This document shows positions 40,952 to 49,914 of a stretch of DNA of 64,000 bases, in pieces. The position numbers and the translations under genes were made by a program. Positions within the stretch are counted from its first letter, which is position 1, and each line of letters starts with the position of its first letter. The notes under the pieces were generated by a model. That model made no database searches. It saw nothing but the letters and a program-made list of their open reading frames with translations, and was not told where the DNA came from. This stretch comes from Brevibacillus parabrevis (lineage in GTDB: Bacteria; Bacillota; Bacilli; Brevibacillales; Brevibacillaceae), in contig NZ_RHHV01000006.1 in the NCBI RefSeq assembly GCF_003710905.1, positions 124,001 through 188,000 on the forward strand. The letters run 5' to 3'.

Positions 40952-42892
40952 TTACGGAAACGGGTGAGGATGCGGGTTCAACTGATCTAGAGCAAGCGGT
41001 TGTTTGGCATAGCCTAGCGTGACTGGCACGTGCAGCACGCGTTTCAGATTGGTCACTCGCGTCTGATGCTGTCCGAACGTCATGGGCAGCATTCCCGGAA
41101 TCAGTACGCGCACGCAGGACAACCCGATGCGGCTCACTTCCGGTGTCGTCTGGTCGATGACAATGACGTCGAGCTCTAGCTTGCGAAACACTTGCAAAAT
41201 GTCCTTCAGATCGTCTGTCAAATCGGTATGGCCGCCTTGCCAGGAAAAAGCTTCCGCAAAAGTCTGCATCGGTCTGTTGTTCCCAAGCAAAAAGTCGAGA
41301 CGCTCTGCCGCCTCTGGCAAGCCGTAAAGCATGGCGTGGTCATCCATTTTTTTCACCAGCGACGAGTCGTGGTACATCCGCAAATACGCGGAGCGATTCG
41401 CTTCAAATTTGTCGTGCAGCGTATTCAGCATGGCAGCCGTCTCGTGAAGGGCGCCCTTGACGGCGCGAACCGGATCAGGGTGCGCACCACCCGCGCAGAC
41501 GAGATGCAGTCCTGTCTGTTTCTTATTTTTCGCGATCGTCCACACGCTGGGAATCCCGTTTTCCATCGTCGCGTTGTACAAAAACAGCTCGTAGTCGGTG
41601 ACAGACTGGAGCCGTGCGATCATCAGTTCCAGCTCCGTATCGCCAGATGTGTGCGGATCGAGTCGCGGCAGCGGCAGTTGCGCATACCACGTCAGCAAAA
41701 ACGCATCGCGCTCCACCACTTCCATGATTCCGTAAAAGATCGCTTCCTCCAGACTGCCGCCGATCGCACAGCCATTCGACGTCTCAAATACGGTGCCGTC
41801 ACCGAAGCCAAGGCTGTAGTAAGCCATCCGTTCGGGAACGAGCACGGGCCGCTCGCGGATGCAGGAATAGCCCCAAACCCAGTTTAACGGCCGTTTCGGA
41901 TCAAACGGTTGAAAAGGAAATCCCGGCAGCGCATACTGCTCTTTTGAATGGACGCCGGCAGTGACCGGATTGAGCGCCTGCTCCCCCAGGTTGGCGTAAC
42001 AATCGTAGACGACTGTCTTTTTGCCGCGCGGCGTCAGTCCGCAATATCGTTCCAGCCCTTCCAAAATCGCCGTCCCTTCACTATGGACGTAAGAATGGGA
42101 GCGGCCTGCCGTCGCTTCGTCATGGGGGAACAAAGGCAAATTGACGCTGACATCGGAAAAGACGGAGACAAGGTCGCGCATTTTCCCGTTAAAAAAGCCT
42201 GTTCTCGCATCTACATAGTCGGAGCGGAGCGCTTGCTTCCAATCGTCCAGCGACTTCACGCGGTAGCTTGTCGGGGAAGGCTTGGGATTCGGCTGCCAAG
42301 TAAATGTGGCCAGTTCTGGCGCGTCATCCGGCAGACACCCGCAATGACCGCAAAGCGGATCAGCCAGGAAAAAGTGCCGGGAGCTTGCCAGCGTCTGTAG
42401 ATCGAGCAATTGGATATGTTCGTGCAGACGGGCTTGCTGGCGGCTGGCTATTCGCTGTACCTCGTCAATTACATAGTGACACACCTGCCATAATCCCGTT
42501 CGCGACGACCACACGTCGACTGCCGTTCCGCCTTCCTCTGTAAGCTGGAACTGGTACTCCCACATTTCTTTGCGATCGCGCCCAGCCATGAGCCGCCGCA
42601 TGTCCGCGCACTGGGAACAGCCAGGCACGCCCGGACGAACGAGCGGCCCGATCACGGCTTCGCCAAACGAAACGAACGCCCTCAGCCACGGAATCCCGGA
42701 TGCTTGGAAAAGCTTTTCGGCTTCCGTATGCTCATGCGGCCGCCATCCGTCTTGCAGCACAAGCGCCAAATCAATCTGTTCGTCGATCGGTTTCAGCACG
42801 CGCTGGCGCTGCACGCGATATTGTTTCGGAAGCTGCATGAAGACGAGATCAGCCAGCAGTCCTTCGCCCACAATCATAATCTCCATGCTCAT
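40952..42892 (-). CDS. TOMM cyclodehydratase: leader-binding domain plus YcaO
   Basis: 646 residues. The N-terminal ~190 form an E1/ocin-ThiF-like partner domain with C-S-Q-C near 100 and C-G-H-C-G-C near 190, consistent with a zinc site. The YcaO domain (~230-646) has S-E-G-T-A-I-L-E-G-L-E-R-Y, E-E-A-I-F-Y-G-I-M-E-V-V-E-R-D-A-F (ATP/Mg ligands) and the C-terminal P-H-P-H-P-F-P typical of azoline-forming YcaO proteins. It cyclises Cys/Ser/Thr of the precursor using ATP. The start follows GGAGGAGG and overlaps the maturation gene by 44 bases. Confidence 0.92.
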   Translation of the reverse strand: MSMEIMIVGEGLLADLVFMQLPKQYRVQRQRVLKPIDEQIDLALVLQDGWRPHEHTEAEKLFQASGIPWLRAFVSFGEAVIGPLVRPGVPGCSQCADMRRLMAGRDRKEMWEYQFQLTEEGGTAVDVWSSRTGLWQVCHYVIDEVQRIASRQQARLHEHIQLLDLQTLASSRHFFLADPLCGHCGCLPDDAPELATFTWQPNPKPSPTSYRVKSLDDWKQALRSDYVDARTGFFNGKMRDLVSVFSDVSVNLPLFPHDEATAGRSHSYVHSEGTAILEGLERYCGLTPRGKKTVVYDCYANLGEQALNPVTAGVHSKEQYALPGFPFQPFDPKRPLNWVWGYSCIRERPVLVPERMAYYSLGFGDGTVFETSNGCAIGGSLEEAIFYGIMEVVERDAFLLTWYAQLPLPRLDPHTSGDTELELMIARLQSVTDYELFLYNATMENGIPSVWTIAKNKKQTGLHLVCAGGAHPDPVRAVKGALHETAAMLNTLHDKFEANRSAYLRMYHDSSLVKKMDDHAMLYGLPEAAERLDFLLGNNRPMQTFAEAFSWQGGHTDLTDDLKDILQVFRKLELDVIVIDQTTPEVSRIGLSCVRVLIPGMLPMTFGQHQTRVTNLKRVLHVPVTLGYAKQPLALDQLNPHPHPFP

Positions 42893-44846
42893 GTCCCTCC
42901 TCCGCTCGCAATGCAAGGGCGATCACCCTTGACAAATCTTCCTGCAAAAACGTCTCTACAGCCGCATTGCGCAGCACAGGCACCAGCCGTTCCTTGGCAA
43001 GGACGTCCCGCGCCTGCTGCCAAAGTGTTTCCTCGCTCTCCGGAAAAGGCGGAAGTTCCACTTGCTGTTCACGCTCATCCAGAGCAACCTCCAGAGCCTT
43101 TACCGCATAGGCGATTTGCTCATCCGGCACTCCTTGGCTGTTTTGCAGCGCCGTTTGCAGTGCCTTGCGCAACGCGAGCGTATCGTGCAAGCCTACGCTG
43201 CCGTACCAACCGTTCTCCGTCCCTACCCAGTACACCGGAAATCCGCACAAATTCGCTCCTTTGGCGATTTTATGCCCTTGCTTCTGGAGCGCCAGCGCAC
43301 GCGCGTAAAACAAACACGGCTCGTCTTGCCCCGTCCACTGCACGAGAGCGGCGGCTGGCGGCTGCTCCCGCACTTCTTTTGCCAATACAGCTTGCAAATA
43401 GTGCTCCAAAGCCCGGCACGCTGCTTCTGCCGCCGATTCTCCCGCGCCAATCGCAAAACCGATCTCCCCCGCACTGTCCGGCACAGAGGGGGCATCATCG
43501 TGCAGATGAATGCCAGCCGCCTGGATGCCGCATGCGCTCATCAGGCGCGAAACGTACATCTCCGTCCCTGTCAATCCCGCTTCCTTGCGCGCTTCCTCAT
43601 GCGTATACCCCGGGCAAATGCGGACAGGCAACAGCTCGGCGGGGCCAACTGCAACGGGATCGACCGCCTGCACCTGACACTGGGAGAGCGGAAGTTGCAT
43701 CAGCTCGCCTTCCTCCCACGTGTGAAAAATGCCGACGTCAGGCGAGGTCCATGACTGAAAAGCCGCAAGCAAGCCGTCCTTTGGCGATGTAGTCTCTGCG
43801 AAAAACGACTGTTCATCAACAGGCAAAAAGCGCGGTTTGCTTTTGACGAGAGGATGCGGCATGGCCGTTCGCCAGCTCCCCGTGAGCGTATCCAGATCGA
43901 GCAGAAAAAGCTTGCCCGCCGACTCTGCCTTCACCACGCCAGTCACATGCTTGAACCATTCCATGACCGCCGCGTTTGCCAACAGAGCGGCTGACGTAGC
44001 TGTAAAAGGATGATCTTCTGCATTCCCGCTCAAAAAGACCCGGTGGAAGCGGCGTACGACCGAATCGAGGCACACGGGCGAAGACGGCTGCATCACCGGG
44101 CCTGCAATGCCCTTTTGCAAAAGCAAAAACACAGGAATGAACACAATGCCCCGCTCCTGGCAAAGCGCATACACCAGCTCCATCTCGCTGCGATCCCCGG
44201 AATCTGAGCCGTACAGCACCGCAGAAACTGGCGCCAGCGTCTTTTCCCAGCAGGCCCGGCTTTGCTCGCGCACGGTTAGCTCTGTCAGCTTTGCCTCGTC
44301 ATCTTTTTGCCGGACATGTGCATGCAGCTCGGTCAGGCGAGCTTTGTTGACCAGGCTCGCGTCCGTGACGGCGTAATGAACATGCGGGCACCCCGATTCC
44401 CACAGCGCATGGATCAGCGCGGGCACAAAGCTCCCGCTCCCTGCAACGAGCGGCTTTTGCTGCCGATACGTCTGGAAAGCATGACCGCCCGAGCCAATCA
44501 GGTGATCCAAAAAGGCAATTTGTGCCGAAAACTGCTCCACCACCGCGGGAGAAAGCTCATGCGGCAAGCGCTGGCTGACATCTTGGGCAAACCCGTTTTC
44601 CAGCAAAAGACTGGCGATTTTATGAATCTGAGCCTGGTACTCCGCTGGCAAATCGTCCGTAATTTCCGCCAGCGTGTGCTCTCCGTTGAAAATGGGCACC
44701 AGCTGCGAAACCCATTGATCGATCATTTCTCCTTCCATCCGAAACGTCCCGACGTTATTGCGAAAATACACGCTGCCATCGGGATTGGGCAAAAAGAACG
44801 TATCCCGCTTCACTGCAAGACGCATCGCTCGGTTCAGTTTGACCAT
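42849..44846 (-). CDS. Putative thiazole-containing bacteriocin maturation protein
   Basis: 665 residues. The N-terminus reads M-V-K-L-N-R-A-M-R-L-A-V-K-R-D-T-F-F-L, then Y-F-R-N-N-V-G-T-F-R-M-E-G (~28-40), a PqqD-like winged-helix start used to recognise leader peptides. The rest resembles E1-like/ThiF-derived partner proteins of the heterocycloanthracin family without an obvious intact nucleotide-binding site. It likely delivers the precursor to the YcaO enzyme. RBS AAGGAGGAGG. It lies between the precursor gene and ycaO. Confidence 0.85.
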   Translation of the reverse strand: MVKLNRAMRLAVKRDTFFLPNPDGSVYFRNNVGTFRMEGEMIDQWVSQLVPIFNGEHTLAEITDDLPAEYQAQIHKIASLLLENGFAQDVSQRLPHELSPAVVEQFSAQIAFLDHLIGSGGHAFQTYRQQKPLVAGSGSFVPALIHALWESGCPHVHYAVTDASLVNKARLTELHAHVRQKDDEAKLTELTVREQSRACWEKTLAPVSAVLYGSDSGDRSEMELVYALCQERGIVFIPVFLLLQKGIAGPVMQPSSPVCLDSVVRRFHRVFLSGNAEDHPFTATSAALLANAAVMEWFKHVTGVVKAESAGKLFLLDLDTLTGSWRTAMPHPLVKSKPRFLPVDEQSFFAETTSPKDGLLAAFQSWTSPDVGIFHTWEEGELMQLPLSQCQVQAVDPVAVGPAELLPVRICPGYTHEEARKEAGLTGTEMYVSRLMSACGIQAAGIHLHDDAPSVPDSAGEIGFAIGAGESAAEAACRALEHYLQAVLAKEVREQPPAAALVQWTGQDEPCLFYARALALQKQGHKIAKGANLCGFPVYWVGTENGWYGSVGLHDTLALRKALQTALQNSQGVPDEQIAYAVKALEVALDEREQQVELPPFPESEETLWQQARDVLAKERLVPVLRNAAVETFLQEDLSRVIALALRAEEGHEHGDYDCGRRTAG

Positions 44847-44960
44847 GCTCCTCCTCCTTGCTTGGCTGCGCTCGCCACTTTATGTGCCATGAAGGTGTCA
44901 CCGTCATTGTATGAGCGGCTCTTTGTCCGACATGCTATTGCAAATAATGCCGGGAGCACG

Positions 44961-45001
44961 CTAAAAAAGCCCCAGCCTGGCGCAAGCCAAACCGGAGCTT
45001 T
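44961..45001 (-). terminator. Terminator between the TOMM precursor and enzyme genes
   Basis: A long minus-strand hairpin with AAAGC/GCTTT outer arms and an inner GGC/GCC stem, then TTTTTT. Partial readthrough would give much more precursor mRNA than enzyme mRNA. Confidence 0.75.
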
Positions 45002-45039
45002 GGTTGTGTTGTTGCCGCTGCCAGGATGAGATTCCCCGG

Positions 45040-45318
45040 CTAAACGCAACGCGCACACGACGTACACGGAAAAAAGCACGGGAAGAAACACGTACCGAAG
45101 CAACTGCATGAACAGCTGCACGAACAACTGCAAGAGCAGTTGCACCTTGCACAACCGCCACATCGACCGCAACCGCCGCAGCCTCCACATCGGCCATGAC
45201 CGCATCGGCCGCGCACCAGCATCGTTTCTTTCTCACTGTTTTTATCCCAGGGGGTCACTCGATCCGCCTTAAATTCAGAAGCTTTCAGTTTCTTCAGCTC
45301 TTTTTTGAACTCATTCAT
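45040..45318 (-). CDS. Heterocycloanthracin/sonorensin-type TOMM precursor peptide
   Basis: A 92-residue precursor. The leader (~1-35) is charged and helical: M-N-E-F-K-K-E-L-K-K-L-K-A-S-E-F-K. After M-L-V-R-G the core is dense in Cys, Gly and Ser: first R-C-G-x and G-G-C units, then C-N-C-S-C-S-C-S-C-S-C-S-C, then F-G-T-C-F-F-P-C-F-F-P-C and a final C-A-R-C-V. Alternating Cys (and Ser) are substrates for azole formation by the YcaO/SagB enzymes encoded downstream. GGAGG lies 9 bases before the ATG at 45316-45318. The family includes antibacterial sonorensin. Confidence 0.92.
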   Translation of the reverse strand: MNEFKKELKKLKASEFKADRVTPWDKNSEKETMLVRGRCGHGRCGGCGGCGRCGGCARCNCSCSCSCSCSCSCFGTCFFPCFFPCTSCARCV

Positions 45319-45340
45319 TACCAATCACCTCCGCCACTGC

Positions 45341-45357
45341 ATGTAGCTACTCTACAT
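45341..45357. repeat. 17-bp inverted repeat upstream of the precursor gene
   Basis: ATGTAG-CTACT-CTACAT, perfect 6-bp arms, 23 bases upstream of the precursor ATG in the divergent intergenic region. A regulator site is possible. Confidence 0.35.
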
Positions 45358-45545
45358 TTATGTGGGGACACTAGGTATTCGTTCCATCCACGACCGCCCA
45401 TTTTTCGGGTGTGCTGTCGATCCAGGCACAGGCCATGCGTATGCTTCCACACGGACAAGGTGTAAAAATCGGGTCGCTGGCTATAATGTTGTTGATTACC
45501 ATGCGCTTTCTTTCAAGTGCACGGGAGCGAGGAAAGGGGATCATC

Positions 45546-46181
45546 ATGAAAAAGTGGCTGCTCTTGTTCCTGTATGCGCTCATTTTTGCCATCGGCTTTG
45601 TATACAGAGACGTTTTGCTGAACTGGCTCTCCAGCGATTCGCCCGACCTGTTGCCGTTCATGTTTTTGGCTGCCGTTTTTCTCGGCTTGTTTCCCGTTAT
45701 TCCGTTTGGGATTTTCGCAGGCATGATGGGAGCCAAATTCGGGCCATTTTGGGGAACGCTGATCAACTGGACAGGCTCTGTCGGCTCGGCGTTCCTGTTT
45801 TTTCTGTTCATACGCTACGGCTACCAGAAAGCCGGGCGCGATTATTTGACGAAATCTCCCCGGTTGGCTCTGTTTACGCGTGCATTTGAGCAAAACGCCT
45901 TCATCGCCGTGCTGTTCGCCCGACTCATCCCGATCATTCCCTCTCCGGTGATCAATATATATGCGGGAATCAGTGCCATCCCGATTTTGTCCTTTGCGCT
46001 GGCTACCGCCATCGGAAAAATCCCGACCATGCTGGTGTTCGCCTTTTTGGGCGACCAGCTGTTTCATAATGCCCAGCGCTCGTTCTGGACGCTGTTGTGT
46101 TACGCTGGCTTTCTCGGTCTTGCCTATCTTCTCTACCGCGTCTGGCAGGGGCGCAGCAAGAAAGTGAAGGCTCCTTCCTAG
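45546..46181 (+). CDS. TVP38/TMEM64 family membrane protein
   Basis: A 211-residue VTT-domain membrane protein. The start at 45546 follows GAAAGGGG. Family marks include F-L-G-L-F-P-V-I-P-F-G-I-F-A-G-M-M-G (~43) and F-A-R-L-I-P-I-I-P-S-P-V-I-N-I-Y-A-G (~125), the re-entrant loops shared with DedA. Members may move lipids across the membrane. It is divergent from the TOMM precursor; a role in peptide self-protection is possible but there is no direct evidence. Confidence 0.85.
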   Translation: MKKWLLLFLYALIFAIGFVYRDVLLNWLSSDSPDLLPFMFLAAVFLGLFPVIPFGIFAGMMGAKFGPFWGTLINWTGSVGSAFLFFLFIRYGYQKAGRDYLTKSPRLALFTRAFEQNAFIAVLFARLIPIIPSPVINIYAGISAIPILSFALATAIGKIPTMLVFAFLGDQLFHNAQRSFWTLLCYAGFLGLAYLLYRVWQGRSKKVKAPS

Positions 46182-46339
46182 TCGTACAGGGCGGCCCACA
46201 GGAAACAGACTGATTTCCAAAGACGAAACCAGAATCTCGGGCAGTAAGTGATTGGGGCACCGCCACCCTCATCAGAGCAGAATGGCAGGCAAGCGGCTTT
46301 TGCGCTAGTACATATTCTTTTCCCGGCGTAACGCCGACA

Positions 46340-46564
46340 TCATGGACGAGTCTCGCTAAACGACATTCCTTTGTCAGCGAGCGCACGTCTGAGCTGTTCA
46401 AGTGCTTTTGGCCCCATCCCGTGCAGCTTGCGCACATCTGCCTCGCTCACTGCCGTCAACTGTTTCAACTGATGGTAGCCTGCGCTCGCAAGCGCTCTTT
46501 TCGCAGGCTTCGCCAGCTCTTTTGGCAAATCGCTTTCCCAGTCTTCCGCATTTGTGCCCGTCAT
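46340..46564 (-). CDS. Small helix-hairpin-helix protein, RNAP alpha-CTD-like
   Basis: 74 residues containing P-A-K-R-A-L-A-S-A-G-Y, L-K-Q-L-T-A-V-S-E-A-D-V-R-K-L-H-G-M-G-P-K-A-L-E-Q-L-R, the fold of the RNA polymerase alpha C-terminal domain and other (HhH)2 DNA-binding modules. It is probably a DNA-binding protein. It lies 21 bases after the WYL regulator gene and is likely cotranscribed with it. Confidence 0.85.
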   Translation of the reverse strand: MTGTNAEDWESDLPKELAKPAKRALASAGYHQLKQLTAVSEADVRKLHGMGPKALEQLRRALADKGMSFSETRP

Positions 46565-46585
46565 CTCTGCGCCCCCTTCCCCTCG

Positions 46586-47533
46586 TTATGGATATTTGCC
46601 AGAAAGCTCCGCCAAATAGCTTCTCATGCTTGCCAAAAGCTCCGGTGAATGAGTAACCGTCGCTTCTCGCCCCAGGCCGATGAAAAAGGTGGCGAAAAAA
46701 TCGCGGTCGCTCTCTGCAATCTGGCCCGAAAGCGATCCTGTTCCATCCGGGCGAATCGTCAGCATCGGGGCAGACCAACGCTCCGCTTCGCACTTTTGCA
46801 CTCCCACCCTTGTCAGTTCCGCACGGATCGCGATGCTGTTCTTTTCTTCTCCCGCAAGTCTGGACTCCCGATTGTCCAAATGAATATCCCGCAAATCAAG
46901 CGGTTCTGTCTCTGCACACTCGACAGCCGTTTGAATCCGGTCGCAGCGAAAGACGCGATAGCTGCTGGTGTAAAAACAATAGGCTGGACAGTACCACAGG
47001 CCATTTTGCGTGTAAATCCCGATTGGCTGAATGCGACGATTGGTTTGTTTTTCCCGGGATTCGTATGCGATCGCGAGCACCTTTTGGTTCACGGCTGCAT
47101 CCAAAAGAATCGACAAGTGCGGAGAATCTGCCTGCCTTTTCGGTGTGACAAAATCAACGCGGTGTCTCATCTCGTCGATCCGCTCGCGGACATCTGGCGG
47201 CATGTAAGCGTAAAACTTGCTCGTGGCCGACGCCGCTTCCGCTGCAAAAGGCAAGGCGGAGTAATGGCGAAGCGATTGGATCGCAAAAAAGATGGCGACG
47301 GCTTCTTCCTCGGAAAAGGCGATAGGCGGCAAAATTCGCTCTTTCAGGACGCGGTAGCCGCCGTGCGGCCCTACTTCGGAATAAAGCGGCACGCCCCACT
47401 CGGATAATTCCTGCAAATCTCGCAAAATCGTTCGCTGCGACACGCCAAATTCTTGCGCCAGCTCGCCGACGGTAAATTTGCGTTTCCGGTTGACCGTCAT
47501 TAATAGTTCCAGCAGTCTTTGTGTTTTCGCCAT
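46586..47533 (-). CDS. YafY-like transcriptional regulator (HTH plus WYL domain)
   Basis: 315 residues: an N-terminal HTH_11 winged helix (F-T-V-G-E-L-A-Q-E-F-G-V-S-Q-R-T-I-L-R-D-L, ~18-38), then a WYL domain (~130-220; L-A-I-A-Y-E-S-R near 145 and G-L-W-Y-C-P-A-Y-C near 170) that senses a ligand, and a WCX C-terminal extension. The start at 47533 begins M-A-K-T-Q-R-L-L-E-L-L. It is divergent from the alpha/beta-hydrolase gene, with a palindrome between them. Confidence 0.88.
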   Translation of the reverse strand: MAKTQRLLELLMTVNRKRKFTVGELAQEFGVSQRTILRDLQELSEWGVPLYSEVGPHGGYRVLKERILPPIAFSEEEAVAIFFAIQSLRHYSALPFAAEAASATSKFYAYMPPDVRERIDEMRHRVDFVTPKRQADSPHLSILLDAAVNQKVLAIAYESREKQTNRRIQPIGIYTQNGLWYCPAYCFYTSSYRVFRCDRIQTAVECAETEPLDLRDIHLDNRESRLAGEEKNSIAIRAELTRVGVQKCEAERWSAPMLTIRPDGTGSLSGQIAESDRDFFATFFIGLGREATVTHSPELLASMRSYLAELSGKYP

Positions 47534-47556
47534 ATCGGTTTCGTCCTTTTTATCTA

Positions 47557-47573
47557 TGACAGCTTTTGTCATG
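47557..47573. promoter_or_regulatory. Probable operator of the WYL regulator
   Basis: ATGACA-GCTTT-TGTCAT, a perfect 6-bp inverted repeat 24 bases upstream of the regulator start, in the divergent promoter region shared with the hydrolase. Confidence 0.55.
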
Positions 47574-47643
47574 ATTATCTGTTATCGTCAAGATAAAGTC
47601 CAGTCAGGTGCTCTTTTGGGCACACCATAAGGAGGAATATGCC

Positions 47644-48459
47644 TTGACCACACAACACCAAGCAGCAACCCGCAAATACTTTTCATCGCAAAACTTGCGG
47701 CTCTCTTATCTCGACTTTGGCGGCGACAGCCCCAACGTGCTGCTTTGCTTGCACGGTCACATGAATGATGGGCGTGTGTTTGCGGAATTTGCCAGCAAAC
47801 TGAGCGGCTGGCGCGTCATTAGCCTGGATCAGCGCGGCCATGGCTGGAGTGGGCATTCGCCGGAACAAGACTACTCCCGCAACGCCTACGTGCAGGACAT
47901 TCTCGCTTTCGTCCAAAACGAACTTGGCGGGCAGCAAATCGCCTTGCTCGGCCATTCTCTTGGCGGCCTCAATGCTTATCAATTCGCTGCGCGTTACCCG
48001 GCGTATGTAAAAGCGCTGATCGTGGAAGATATCGGAACCGAAATCCATGTTGACCTGTCCTTTGTCGAGCGCCTGCCGCAACGCTCCGCTTCCCTCGAAG
48101 AACTGAAACAATCGCTGCGGCAAGTTGGCGTGCGCGCCGTGGATTATTTTGCGGAAAGCGTGTTGGAGGACGAGCACGGCTTCGCTTTTCGCTCTGATCT
48201 GTCTGGCATGCGCATCTCGCAGGAGCATTGCAACGGCGAATGGTGGACAGATTGGCTGGCCTCTGCATGCCCCGCTCTGCTCATTCACGGCAAACACAGC
48301 TTTGTGATGGACGAAGCACATGCCAAGCTGATGGCCGAACGCAGAGCGAACACCCGGCTTGCCGTGTTTGCCGAGTGCGGGCACGATATTCATTCGTCTG
48401 ATCCAGACGGGTTTCAGCGGGAAGTGCAAGTATTTCTGGACGAGATCGCCCGCTCATAA
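47644..48459 (+). CDS. Alpha/beta-hydrolase
   Basis: A TTG start at 47644, eight bases after GGAGG, is favoured over an upstream ATG without an RBS. The 271-residue protein has L-H-G-H-M-N-D (oxyanion region, ~37), D-Q-R-G-H-G-W-S-G (~63), the nucleophile elbow G-H-S-L-G-G (~101), and a C-terminal E-C-G-H-D-I-H with the catalytic His. No signal peptide. Substrate unknown. It is divergent from the WYL regulator and probably controlled by it. Confidence 0.88.
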   Translation: MTTQHQAATRKYFSSQNLRLSYLDFGGDSPNVLLCLHGHMNDGRVFAEFASKLSGWRVISLDQRGHGWSGHSPEQDYSRNAYVQDILAFVQNELGGQQIALLGHSLGGLNAYQFAARYPAYVKALIVEDIGTEIHVDLSFVERLPQRSASLEELKQSLRQVGVRAVDYFAESVLEDEHGFAFRSDLSGMRISQEHCNGEWWTDWLASACPALLIHGKHSFVMDEAHAKLMAERRANTRLAVFAECGHDIHSSDPDGFQREVQVFLDEIARS

Positions 48460-48521
48460 AAAGGATTTGCGCCTCCTCAAACGAAATCGTATGGAGTTCA
48501 TCCAAGGACGGGAGGCGCTCC

Positions 48522-49526
48522 ATGAACAACCATTCCCACTCGCCCGCTGCCGCAGAAGCGATTTTGGCTGACCTGACAGCAGCGGTTCAGCACTATTTCG
48601 GCTTGCACATCCGGGAAGCCACACCGATCAACCGGGGTTGGCTCAATTTGAAATGGCACATTCGGACAGAGGAAGGCACATATTTGTTGAAGCAATACAA
48701 CCAAAAAAGGTTTGCTTTATACGATCCGGCTGATTTGGCTGTCGCTTTTTCCGAGCAAGCGAGACTGCATGCCGCGGGCCTGCCCTGTCCGATGCTGTTC
48801 GCCCATGACGGACGATTTTTGCTGGAATCCGCTCACGGAGAGCGCTTTCTGGTCATGGAATTTTGCGAGGGGCAGTTGGTGTCGCCGGGGAAAGCTTCAC
48901 AGGCGCAGATGTACGATCTGGGCCGAGTGACCGGGCGGATGCACCATTTGCTGAACGACGGATCGATTGCGATTGCAGGCCAGAAACAGCCGCAGTTCGT
49001 TCCCCCGGAGCGGGCACAGCGACTGGCCCATTGGCACTCTGTTTGGCAAAATGTGCAGCATGCGGGGAAAACCGAGCTGCAAGGATTCGTAGAACAGCAA
49101 ATCATCGCGACGGAAAAGCTTGAGTTGTCGCCTTTCGAAGCTTTGCACAGCGGATGGGCTCACCGCGATTTATGGGTGGACAACTTGCTGTTCGCTGCGG
49201 ATCGCGTCACCGCCGTGCTCGACTTTGACCGGATGAAATACGACTACCCACAGCTCGATGTGGCGAGAGCGATCCTGTCTTGCGCGCTGGACGAGCAGCT
49301 TGACCCGGCGCTTGCGCGGGCATTCCTATCCGGCTACAAGGAAGTGCGCCCAGTGGAACATGGCTATTTGACGACTAGAATCCAGCTGTTGTGGTACTTG
49401 GAAAGCGTTTGGTGGATTACGGCAGACATGGATCGGCACAGTGCCCCGCCCGCCCGTTTTGCCAAAGAAATGATCTGGCTCGCTAAGCATCTCGACAGCT
49501 TGCCTGATTTGCTGGGCGATTTGTAG
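48522..49526 (+). CDS. Aminoglycoside phosphotransferase-fold kinase (CotS/APH family)
   Basis: 334 residues. The catalytic loop H-R-D-L-W-V-D-N-L-L (~211) and the metal-binding D-F-D-R-M (~229) are intact, and an N-lobe with Y-L-L-K-Q-Y (~54) supplies the ATP lysine. Bacillales use this fold in spore-coat CotS-like kinases, choline/homoserine kinases and antibiotic kinases; nothing in the sequence fixes which. It follows the hydrolase by 62 bases and ends at a terminator. A decayed copy of its 3' end lies at 50825-50940. Confidence 0.85.
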   Translation: MNNHSHSPAAAEAILADLTAAVQHYFGLHIREATPINRGWLNLKWHIRTEEGTYLLKQYNQKRFALYDPADLAVAFSEQARLHAAGLPCPMLFAHDGRFLLESAHGERFLVMEFCEGQLVSPGKASQAQMYDLGRVTGRMHHLLNDGSIAIAGQKQPQFVPPERAQRLAHWHSVWQNVQHAGKTELQGFVEQQIIATEKLELSPFEALHSGWAHRDLWVDNLLFAADRVTAVLDFDRMKYDYPQLDVARAILSCALDEQLDPALARAFLSGYKEVRPVEHGYLTTRIQLLWYLESVWWITADMDRHSAPPARFAKEMIWLAKHLDSLPDLLGDL

Positions 49527-49616
49527 TTTACAGAATAAAATTACGGTTAACTAAATGCTGAAAGGAGCTAATTCTAGCAAGATTTTCCGGCGCTTTCAGT
49601 TCTTGTGATAAACAAA

Positions 49617-49644
49617 GAACCTCCATTTGGCGTGGAGGTTTCTT
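49617..49644 (+). terminator. Terminator of the kinase gene
   Basis: Arms AACCTCCA/TGGAGGTT with a 7-base loop and a T-rich tail. Confidence 0.8.
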
Positions 49645-49722
49645 CGTCTTTTTGATGATGGTGTTTTGCCGGGCTTGTCTTAACAAGGACTGGTTTCCTA
49701 CGGCGTTTTGCTGGCAGTGCCC

Positions 49723-49914
49723 TCAAGAGGAAGTAACAAACATTGTTGCAAATACCACTGTAATTAATGTTATCCCAAGGGAAATAAGACCCGTCGTTAC
49801 TTGTTTTTTCTTCTCAGCAACACTTCCTTTCTTATACTGGCTTACTGCTCTGACAATACATATGGCCGTGAAAGATAAAGAAAAGATTAGAATGATGTTG
49901 GCCAACTGTTGCAT
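49723..49914 (-). CDS. Small two-helix membrane protein
   Basis: The ATG at 49912-49914 follows AGGAGG by 8 bases. Two hydrophobic segments (~5-22 and ~40-60) flank a basic loop Q-Y-K-K-G-S-V-A-E-K-K-K-Q. 63 residues, function unknown; AT-rich compared with the core genes. Confidence 0.65.
   Translation of the reverse strand: MQQLANIILIFSLSFTAICIVRAVSQYKKGSVAEKKKQVTTGLISLGITLITVVFATMFVTSS

Noticed and set aside
40952..42892. YcaO as a thioamide-forming or ribosomal S12 methylthiolation partner
   Set aside because: The linked Cys-rich precursor, SagB and maturation protein and the Pro-rich C-terminus fit azoline formation.
42704..43792. A 362-codon plus-strand ORF crossing two TOMM genes
   Set aside because: Arg/Pro/Ala-rich shadow ORF spanning the overlap of the ycaO and maturation genes.
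45546..46181. TVP38 protein as the TOMM immunity gene
   Set aside because: It is divergent and belongs to a widespread family; adjacency alone is not evidence.
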